This document shows positions 1 through 5,600 of a DNA stretch of 7,055 bases, in pieces; the stretch's first letter is position 1, and the number at the start of each line of letters is the position of its first letter. The notes beneath the pieces are model-generated. The model worked only from the letters and a program-made list of their open reading frames with translations, had not been told where the DNA came from and made no database searches. Both the position numbers and the translations under genes were made by a program. The stretch is from an uncultured Gemmataceae bacterium. GTDB lineage: Bacteria > Planctomycetota > Planctomycetia > Gemmatales > Gemmataceae. The stretch is from contig CAKZUU010000242.1 in the NCBI GenBank assembly GCA_937922175.1, forward strand, positions 1 through 7,055, in the 5' to 3' direction.

Positions 1-312
1 CGGGCCCATGTCGCGTACCTGCCGGCTGGCAAAGTGGTCGGTCTGAGCAAGCTGGCCCGTGTCGTCGACTCGATCGCACGTCGGCCGCAGATTCAAGAGC
101 AAATGACGGAGCAAATCGCTGATCTGCTGACGACCGAATTACACGCCAAAGGCGTCGCCGTGATTCTCGAGGCGTCACATTCATGTATGACGATCCGGGG
201 GATTCGCAAACCAACCAGTGTCACGACGACCAGCGCCATGCGCGGGATTTTCCGTGAGAACTCCGCCACCCGCATGGAACTGATGGCCCTCATTTACGGC
301 CGACAGCACTGA
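1..312 (+). CDS. folE: GTP cyclohydrolase I, C-terminal part (5' end outside window)
   Basis: This is the last 103 residues of the homodecameric Zn enzyme that converts GTP to 7,8-dihydroneopterin triphosphate, the first step of tetrahydrofolate (and other pterin) synthesis in the cytoplasm. The frame is open from base 1, so the start lies to the left; the internal ATG at 34 would cut off conserved sequence. Recognisable family blocks are AHVAYLPAGKVVGLSKLARV at the left edge, then RRPQIQEQMTEQIAD, then the EASHSCM segment whose Cys (codon at 184-186) matches the third zinc ligand (E. coli C181). These are followed by RGIRKPTSVTTTSAMRGIF and a normal C-terminus. The first zinc Cys/His cluster lies outside the window. 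The next gene begins 36 bases downstream on the same strand, so co-transcription is possible. The family assignment is firm, from the contiguous conserved blocks. Confidence 0.96.
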   Translation, partial: RAHVAYLPAGKVVGLSKLARVVDSIARRPQIQEQMTEQIADLLTTELHAKGVAVILEASHSCMTIRGIRKPTSVTTTSAMRGIFRENSATRMELMALIYGRQH

Positions 313-348
313 TCCGCCGGAACTCTTGTCGGCTCCTACAACAATGGT

Positions 349-1143
349 ATGCTTTCGGTCTTCTGCCTGCGCCTCGCTTTGGGGATGCTGGGGACGCTTT
401 GGTTACTCCCGGCGCGGTTGATGCATCCGCGATTCTTCCGCACTCACTTCCTCATCGTCTTGGGTTTGGCCCTCGTTGCCGCTTGGATGATGCCGGACCA
501 CGAGTCTGACTCCGTCATGACGATCGCCCACCCGAGGTTTTTCGCCTACATGGCGGCCTTGTTCGCTCTGGTGGGAGCCATCGTTTGGACGTTGGAACGG
601 CCTCCAGGAGGTTGGTTGGTCGTCGTCGTTGGCATGGGAGCGTGCGGCACGGCGTTGCTTCTCAGCCAGGGTATTCTCCGAGGAGAGCGGGGGTGGGTCG
701 AAGCCGGGGCGATTTGGGCGAGGTTCCTGAGCGTCCTCGCCGACCTTTCCTCCAGCGCGTTGCTAGGATTTGCTGTCACGGCGATGCTGGTTGGGCATTC
801 TTATTTGATTTCGCCCGGGTTGCCGATTCGCCCCTTGATGGGACAGATCCTGGGTGGCGGCGTGGCATGGCTAACCCGAACATTGGTTGCCGGTTCAGCG
901 TTGTGGTTGTGGACCGGTGAGCATGATATAACCAATTGGAACCAAGAGACGAACTTGTGGCTGCCCGTCCGCTGGCTGGTCGGCTTGGTGGTGCCGTTAA
1001 TCTGCGGGGTCATGGCGTTTCGCACTGCCCAGATTCGCTCGACGCAATCAGCGACGGGTATCCTTTATGTGGTGGTGATTTTGGTGTTTCTTGGAGAGTT
1101 GCTGGGCTTGCTGCTGGCCCGTCAAACGGGGTTGCCGCTTTGA
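349..1143 (+). CDS. uncharacterised polytopic membrane protein (about 8 TM)
   Basis: This is a 264-residue protein that I do not recognise. Hydrophobic segments lie at about 4-22, 33-48, 64-82, 88-107, 126-153, 164-190, 207-226 and 235-258, so about eight membrane spans are expected. There is no obvious signal peptide cleavage site and no soluble domain. A segment at 146-163 (MLVGHSYLISPGLPIRPL) mixes His, Tyr, Pro and Arg at the end of a predicted helix and is the best candidate for a functional signature. The ATG at 349 is the first start in this frame after the folE stop; an ATG at 344 is in another frame. No clear Shine-Dalgarno is present. The stop overlaps the start of the zinc-ribbon gene by 4 bases, so the two are probably translated together and may act together. 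A transporter or a membrane-complex subunit is possible, but nothing in the sequence decides this. Confidence 0.8.
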   Translation: MLSVFCLRLALGMLGTLWLLPARLMHPRFFRTHFLIVLGLALVAAWMMPDHESDSVMTIAHPRFFAYMAALFALVGAIVWTLERPPGGWLVVVVGMGACGTALLLSQGILRGERGWVEAGAIWARFLSVLADLSSSALLGFAVTAMLVGHSYLISPGLPIRPLMGQILGGGVAWLTRTLVAGSALWLWTGEHDITNWNQETNLWLPVRWLVGLVVPLICGVMAFRTAQIRSTQSATGILYVVVILVFLGELLGLLLARQTGLPL

Positions 1144-1604
1144 AAGTCACCTTCTCCTGTCCGCAGTGTTTCCGTTGGCTGTCGTTGGCTGACCCGTTGC
1201 CGACCGAATGGCGTTGCGACTGCGGTCAAACGGGCATCTTGCACCTCCCCGAGTCGAGCGAGTCGGTGTTACGTGCCTGTGTCGTTTGTGGAAACCAGCA
1301 GTTGTACCGACAGAAGAATTTCCCGCAATGGTTGGGTCTGTCACTTTTAACAATCGCTTGTGGTGCCTTCTTTGTATTGCAACTGCTGTATCAACCCGCC
1401 TGGGCATGGACGATCCTGCTTGGCTCAGCGGCTCTCGATTTGGGTCTGTACTTAATTGTGGGCGACGTCATCGTGTGTTACCGCTGTCAGGCGAGGCATA
1501 CGGGCGTGCCGTCGCGAAACACGTACGCGCCGTTCGAGTTAGCCATTGCTGAAAAGTACCGACAAGAGCGGTTGCGACGAGAGGCGGGGAGAAGCTCTTC
1601 CTAA
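1140..1604 (+). CDS. membrane-anchored zinc-ribbon protein, TTG start
   Basis: This is a 154-residue protein of unknown function. The TTG at 1140 overlaps the previous stop in the sequence TTGA, and the peptide then starts MKVTFSCPQC, which places the first zinc knuckle at the very N-terminus as is usual for such proteins. The frame stays open upstream to 936, but only as a shadow of the membrane-protein gene. Cysteine pairs are C7/C10, C26/C28, C47/C50 and C113/C116. The first two pairs can form one zinc ribbon. The last two flank two hydrophobic segments (about 64-83 and 88-108), so they would meet on the same membrane face and could form a second metal site. The C-terminal tail (about 137-151) is charged, Arg/Glu-rich and probably helical. 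The protein may work with the upstream membrane protein. Family and ligand are unknown; the metal binding is inferred from cysteine spacing. Confidence 0.78.
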   Translation: MKVTFSCPQCFRWLSLADPLPTEWRCDCGQTGILHLPESSESVLRACVVCGNQQLYRQKNFPQWLGLSLLTIACGAFFVLQLLYQPAWAWTILLGSAALDLGLYLIVGDVIVCYRCQARHTGVPSRNTYAPFELAIAEKYRQERLRREAGRSSS

Positions 1605-1615
1605 GGCGGGTCCGA

Positions 1616-1650
1616 GAGTCGGTGGCGTGACGAACCGGCGTGCCCGACTC
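1616..1650. repeat. 7-bp inverted repeat in the 76-base gap before the oxidase gene
   Basis: GAGTCGG at 1616-1622 is the reverse complement of CCGACTC at 1644-1650, leaving a 21-base loop. It sits between the zinc-ribbon stop (1604) and the oxidase start (1681), the longest gene-free stretch in the + strand series. No T-run follows, so it is not a convincing intrinsic terminator. A weak operator or leader hairpin is possible, but one 7-bp match in a GC-rich gap of this size could easily arise by chance. Confidence 0.2.
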
Positions 1651-1680
1651 AACTCTGCCAAGACAGGATGGCACCGAGGG

Positions 1681-4638
1681 ATGTTCGATCCGAGTCGTCG
1701 AGAGCGCATTCGAGACGATCTGCGGGAGTTGGTCCGCGGGGAGTTGATGTTCGACGACATCAGCCGTGGTCTTTATGCCACCGATGCCAGTGTCTTTGAA
1801 ATCGAGCCTTTGGGTGTCATCGCCCCCGAGACGCTGGAGGACATCCAAGCTGTCGTTCGTTACTGCCACGACCAGCGAATTCCGCTGGCGGCTCGCGGGG
1901 CCGGCACGGGAGTCGCTGGCGAATCGCTCAGCGCCGGGTTGATCCTCGACGTGAGCCGTCACTTTCGACAGATTCTCGAAATCCGAGACGACTCGGTTCG
2001 CGTGCAGCCGGGTGTGGTCCATCAGCGACTGAACCAAGTATTGGCGAGCCAAGGCCGACAGTTCGCCCCCGATCCAGCCAGCAGCGCGACCTGCACCATC
2101 GGTGGGATGATCGCCACCAATGCCTCCGGCGCGCGATGCCTCAAATATGGCTACACTCGAAATTACGTCGAACGATTGAAAATCATCCTTGACAATGGCG
2201 ATCTGGTCGACGTCGGTCTGGAAACGATGAGTACCACCGCCGAAGCACCGACTCGACTCGCAGAGATCGTGCGCGGCACCGCGGCCTTGTTACGCCAGCA
2301 TGAACACATGATTCAGGCAGATCGACCCGCGACTCCATTTAATCGCTGTGGTTATGACCTCAGCGGAGTTCTGACGGATGCGGGCCTGGATGTCCCGCGA
2401 TTGCTCGTCGGGTCAGAGGGAACGTTGGCCCTGATCGTCGAGGCGACGTTGCGGACGGTCCCTTTGCCCGGCGGAGTAGCCGCGGTGTTGCTCGGCTTCG
2501 CCAATTTGGATGCCGCACTGAAAGCCGTCGCCCTGGCACGCAAGGAAGGTCCTTCGGCTTGCGAGTTGCTGGACCGTCGGCTGGTTTCTCTGGCGCGAGC
2601 CACACGACCGTCGTCGGCTGACTTGCTACCTCCGACGGTCGAGTGCGCTGTCCTCGTCGAATTTGAAGCGGATCGACCGAGCGAGGCAAGGCGGCTCGGC
2701 AGCGACTTCTTACGCTTGATTCACGAACGGCAGCGATTATCGCTGGTGGGTCATCTCGCGGCGAGCCCCGCTGATGTTGAGCGCTTCTGGAGCATCCGCC
2801 ACAGCGCCTTGCCGAACCTGTACGGCCTGGGACAACGTCAGCGGCCCATCGCCATGGTCGAAGATATCGGCGTGCCTCCCGACAATTTGGCCGCCTTCCT
2901 CACGTCTGTCCAAGATATCTTGCAAGCGAATGATTTGACGGCCTCGTTTCTCATCCACGCGGGGTCGGCCCAGGTTCATGTCCGCCCCTTTTTGGACCCG
3001 ACCGAGACCGACGCCAACCAGCGCCTGTGGGCGTTGTCCGAGGCGATCTACGAGTTGGTACTCGGCCTGGGTGGAACGATCAGCACACAACATGGCACGG
3101 GTCTGGCACGAACGCCTTGGGTGCCCCGCCAGTATCCCAAACTTTACCCCGTCTTTGTCGCGCTGAAAGCAATTTTTGACCCGCACGAATTGCTCAATCC
3201 GGGGAAAATTGTCTCGGCGGTTTCGCCCACGGGACTGTGGCCGTTGCGTCGGCCCATGCGCTGGGCGGATTCCCGCCGCCACCTCGCCTTGGTCTGGTCT
3301 GATGCCTCGGTGTCGCAGCATATCGAGAATTGCAACGGTTGCGGACATTGCCGGATCGAGGAGCCTTCGGTCCGGATGTGTCCGATGTTTCGGGTCACCC
3401 ATCGAGAGGCCGCCACGCCTCGGGCCAAGGCCAACCTGCTGCGGCGAATCCTGGAAAGCGAGGATCCGAAGCGCTTCGCCCAAGACGACGTTCGCGCCGT
3501 GGCCGATCTGTGCATCAATTGTCGCATGTGCGCCTGGGAATGTCCGGCTCACGTGCAGATCCCCAAGTTGATGTTGGAGGCCAAGGCCGCCCACCACGCC
3601 GAGCATGGCTTGGATCGTGCCGATTGGTTCCTCTCTCGCATCGACCTTTTCGCCGCGGTTGGTAGTCGCTTTTCCCTCGTCGTCAATCCACTGCTTCGGA
3701 GCAAGCCCGCTCGATGGCTAATGGAGCGATTGTTCGGCATCTCTCGCCACCGACGCTTGCCTTCCTTCGCAGCGAAAAGTTTCTTGCGAAGTTGGAGTCA
3801 GCGTCCGCGGACCGCACAGGGAGCTGATTCCCAGCGGACGACGACGCCCAGCGTCGAAGAATTACGGCCGAGGGTCGCCTATTTTGTCGATGTGTTCGCC
3901 AATTACAACGACCCCCAGATCGCCGAGGCCGCTGTTGCGGTGATGACGCACAACGGCATCGAGGTCCACGTCCCCGAGGGGCAATGGAGTAGTGGCGTGG
4001 CGTCGCTGGCTATGGGCGACGTGGAGATGGCCCGGGAACTGGCGGAGGCTAACCTCCGCGTCCTGGGCGACCTGGCCCGCGAAGGTTATCGCATCGTCTG
4101 TTCGGAACCGACGGCAGCTCTGATGCTCTCCCAGGACTACCCCCTTCTTCGTGATGACCCGATCGCCCGCTTGGTCGCCCAACAGACCGTCGAACTGACG
4201 ACGTTTCTCGGCGAATTGTTGGATCAAGGCCGACTGCGGACCGACTTTCAGCCGGTGTTGGCCTCGGTCGGGTATCACGTTCCGTGTCATTTGAAAGCAT
4301 TGGGCCGACCGCTGCAAACGCCGCGATTGCTTCGTCTGATTCCTGGGCTGCATGTCGAGACGATTGATGTAAGTTGTTCCGGAATGGCGGGAACATTCGG
4401 TCTGAAGAGGCGCAACTACTGGGCATCGCTTGAGGCCGGCCGGCCAATGCTGGAACGATTAAACCGCCCGAGCGTCTCATTCGGGGCGGCGGAATGCAGT
4501 TCCTGCCGCTTACAAATGGAGGACGGGTCGGGGAAGCGGGCCCTGCATCCGATCGAATTCCTGGCCTTGGCCTACGGGCTGTTGCCGCGAATCGAGCTCC
4601 GGTTGCGGGAGCCGGTTTTCCCTCGAGATGAACCATGA
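1681..4638 (+). CDS. FAD-linked oxidase fused to Fe-S / CCG module (YdiJ-like 2-hydroxyacid dehydrogenase)
   Basis: This 985-residue, probably membrane-associated flavoprotein is expected to oxidise a D-2-hydroxyacid (lactate, glycolate or 2-hydroxyglutarate type) and pass electrons through Fe-S clusters toward the quinone pool. The FAD_binding_4 domain (about 43-190) shows ARGAGTGVAGESLSAG (71-86) and DPASSATCTIGGMIATNASG (131-150), then LVGSEGT (242-248). An FAD-oxidase C domain follows (about 250-515). Two 4Fe-4S motifs follow: C551xxC554xxC557 with C567-Pro, and C611xxC614xxC617xxxC621-Pro. The C-terminal half resembles GlpC, with CCG1 at about 731-816 and CCG2 at about 863-944. CCG1 has lost its cysteines. 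CCG2 keeps C869, C899 and C939xxC942, with Ser at 900. The length matches E. coli YdiJ (1018). ATG 1681 is chosen because MFDPSRRERIRDDL begins the conserved part; the frame opens at 1546, but that stretch overlaps the previous gene. AGGA lies about 12 bases upstream. The stop overlaps moaD. The exact substrate is not decidable. Confidence 0.9.
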   Translation: MFDPSRRERIRDDLRELVRGELMFDDISRGLYATDASVFEIEPLGVIAPETLEDIQAVVRYCHDQRIPLAARGAGTGVAGESLSAGLILDVSRHFRQILEIRDDSVRVQPGVVHQRLNQVLASQGRQFAPDPASSATCTIGGMIATNASGARCLKYGYTRNYVERLKIILDNGDLVDVGLETMSTTAEAPTRLAEIVRGTAALLRQHEHMIQADRPATPFNRCGYDLSGVLTDAGLDVPRLLVGSEGTLALIVEATLRTVPLPGGVAAVLLGFANLDAALKAVALARKEGPSACELLDRRLVSLARATRPSSADLLPPTVECAVLVEFEADRPSEARRLGSDFLRLIHERQRLSLVGHLAASPADVERFWSIRHSALPNLYGLGQRQRPIAMVEDIGVPPDNLAAFLTSVQDILQANDLTASFLIHAGSAQVHVRPFLDPTETDANQRLWALSEAIYELVLGLGGTISTQHGTGLARTPWVPRQYPKLYPVFVALKAIFDPHELLNPGKIVSAVSPTGLWPLRRPMRWADSRRHLALVWSDASVSQHIENCNGCGHCRIEEPSVRMCPMFRVTHREAATPRAKANLLRRILESEDPKRFAQDDVRAVADLCINCRMCAWECPAHVQIPKLMLEAKAAHHAEHGLDRADWFLSRIDLFAAVGSRFSLVVNPLLRSKPARWLMERLFGISRHRRLPSFAAKSFLRSWSQRPRTAQGADSQRTTTPSVEELRPRVAYFVDVFANYNDPQIAEAAVAVMTHNGIEVHVPEGQWSSGVASLAMGDVEMARELAEANLRVLGDLAREGYRIVCSEPTAALMLSQDYPLLRDDPIARLVAQQTVELTTFLGELLDQGRLRTDFQPVLASVGYHVPCHLKALGRPLQTPRLLRLIPGLHVETIDVSCSGMAGTFGLKRRNYWASLEAGRPMLERLNRPSVSFGAAECSSCRLQMEDGSGKRALHPIEFLALAYGLLPRIELRLREPVFPRDEP

Positions 4639-4961
4639 TGGTGCGCGTTTTGTTCTTCGCCCGCGCCCGTGATCTGGTGGGCTCGGACAGCATCGAGTTG
4701 GCATTGCCCCCTCACGCAACCGTCCGTTGGCTACGCAACGAACTCCGCGCGCGATGGCCCGAACTGGCACCTCTCTTGGAACACGCCGCTGTGGCCATCG
4801 ACAACGAATACGCGGCGAACGACGATCCTGTTCCCCCTGACGCGACGATCGCTTTGATCCCACCCGTCAGTGGTGGCTCCGATCCCTTCCTCTCATGGTT
4901 GACGAACGATCCCAACGAGATCCCAAATTCTGCCGATAAATCCATCTCAAGCGACGAATAG
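4635..4961 (+). CDS. moaD: molybdopterin synthase small subunit MoaD with a C-terminal extension
   Basis: This is a ubiquitin-fold sulfur carrier. As a C-terminal thiocarboxylate it donates the dithiolene sulfurs to cyclic pyranopterin monophosphate within MPT synthase (MoaD2-MoaE2), after adenylation by MoeB. The fold signature is clear: VRVLFFARARDLVG at the N-terminus, IDNEYA in the middle, and IALIPPVSGG at 72-81. Normal MoaD (about 81 residues) stops at this Gly-Gly. Here the frame runs on for 27 polar, acidic residues (82-108, beginning SDPFLSW) before TAG. Translation starts at ATG 4635, which overlaps the oxidase stop as ATGA, or at the adjacent in-frame ATG 4638. The overlap suggests translational coupling. 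The family is sure from the fold, the GG motif and moaE/moaA nearby. How the tail is removed or tolerated is unknown. Confidence 0.92.
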   Translation: MMVRVLFFARARDLVGSDSIELALPPHATVRWLRNELRARWPELAPLLEHAAVAIDNEYAANDDPVPPDATIALIPPVSGGSDPFLSWLTNDPNEIPNSADKSISSDE

Positions 4962-4981
4962 GTCTCGAGCCTCGCGAGCCA

Positions 4982-5110
4982 ATGCCGTCTCGACCCAAAT
5001 TTGATGGGCCCCGGTTCGTGATCTTGTTCGTGGCCATCCTCGTGCTGGCAATGCTGAGCTCCCTCTTCATCCACGTCGCCTTGCCCCGGCTGGAAAGGCA
5101 GTTACACTGA
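4982..5110 (+). CDS. small single-span membrane peptide (42 aa) between moaD and moaE
   Basis: This short ORF fills the gap between moaD and moaE. It starts at ATG 4982, 20 bases after the moaD stop, and ends at TGA 5108-5110, 10 bases before the moaE ATG. The peptide has a basic N-terminus (MPSRPKFDGPR), one strongly hydrophobic stretch at about 12-33 (FVILFVAILVLAMLSSLFIH) and a short basic amphipathic tail (PRLERQLH). By the positive-inside rule the orientation is ambiguous, because both ends carry Arg/Lys. Third codon positions are about 81% G or C (34 of 42 by hand count), higher than in the adjacent MoaD body (about 70%), which suits coding use. No family is recognised, and the start has only a weak GAG upstream. 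It could be a membrane anchor or regulator of the neighbouring enzymes, an unrelated small membrane protein, or a fortuitous ORF. The exact fit into the gap favours a real gene. Confidence 0.6.
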   Translation: MPSRPKFDGPRFVILFVAILVLAMLSSLFIHVALPRLERQLH

Positions 5111-5120
5111 CCTTAGTTCC

Positions 5121-5591
5121 ATGATCCAACTGACTCATGACACGATCGACTTCGCCCGCCTCACGGAAGCGGTTCGGCGCCCAGGGTGCGGAGCCGTCGT
5201 CACCTTTCTCGGAACCGTCCGCGACATCACCGGCGATCAGGTGACCGTCGCATTGGACTACGAAGCCTTCGCGCCGATGGCCGAAGCAAAGATGCGAGCG
5301 ATCGAGGAGGAAGTTCGACAGCGTTGGCCGATCGGCTCAATCGCGATGGTGCATCGGTTGGGACGATTAGAGGTCGGCGAAATTAGCGTCGCAGTCGCCG
5401 TCAGTTGTCCCCACCGCGTGCAAGCGTTCGACGCATGCCGGCACGCAATTGATCGTCTGAAGGAAATCGTGCCGATCTGGAAGCGCGAGAATTGGGTGAA
5501 CGGTCGAACTGAATGGGTTCACCCGCAGGGAAGCAAGCCCGAGACGCAGTCCCTCCGGGACTCGTCCGCTTCCGATTCGTCCTGTTGGTGA
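5121..5591 (+). CDS. moaE: molybdopterin synthase catalytic (large) subunit MoaE
   Basis: MoaE is the 156-residue catalytic subunit that binds the pterin precursor and, with MoaD thiocarboxylate inserted in its active site, forms molybdopterin. Family motifs are intact: FLGTVRD (R34), the LDYEAFAPMAEAKM block at 45-58, HRLGRLEVGEISVAVAVSC at 78-96, CPHRVQAFDACRHAID with H98 and R99, and LKEIVPIWKREN with K114 and K121, the two essential lysines (E. coli K119 and K126). The ending EWVH is also family-like. The last 20 or so residues are polar and probably disordered. The length is close to the E. coli protein (150). ATG 5121 is 10 bases after the small membrane ORF, and moaA begins 9 bases after this stop, so one operon is expected. 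No clear Shine-Dalgarno is seen. Confidence 0.97.
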   Translation: MIQLTHDTIDFARLTEAVRRPGCGAVVTFLGTVRDITGDQVTVALDYEAFAPMAEAKMRAIEEEVRQRWPIGSIAMVHRLGRLEVGEISVAVAVSCPHRVQAFDACRHAIDRLKEIVPIWKRENWVNGRTEWVHPQGSKPETQSLRDSSASDSSCW

Positions 5592-5600
5592 GACGCCTGC

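Noticed and set aside
936..1139. Upstream extension of the zinc-ribbon frame to an ATG at 936
   Set aside because: It lies entirely within the membrane-protein gene in another frame. The TTG at 1140 gives a 4-base overlap and a zinc knuckle at the N-terminus.
1546..1680. Earlier ATG at 1546 (or GTG at 1627) as start of the oxidase
   Set aside because: The extra 45 residues overlap the zinc-ribbon coding region and look unlike protein; the conserved family N-terminus begins at ATG 1681.
1468..2052. Open frame (194 codons) on the - strand over the zinc-ribbon end and the oxidase start
   Set aside because: It overlaps two supported + strand genes, and no motif is seen in its product.
2737..3606. 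Long open frame (289 codons) on the - strand inside the oxidase gene
   Set aside because: It lies wholly opposite the oxidase, whose reading frame carries clear FAD and Fe-S motifs. The antisense product shows no family motif, and long antisense frames are common in GC-rich DNA.
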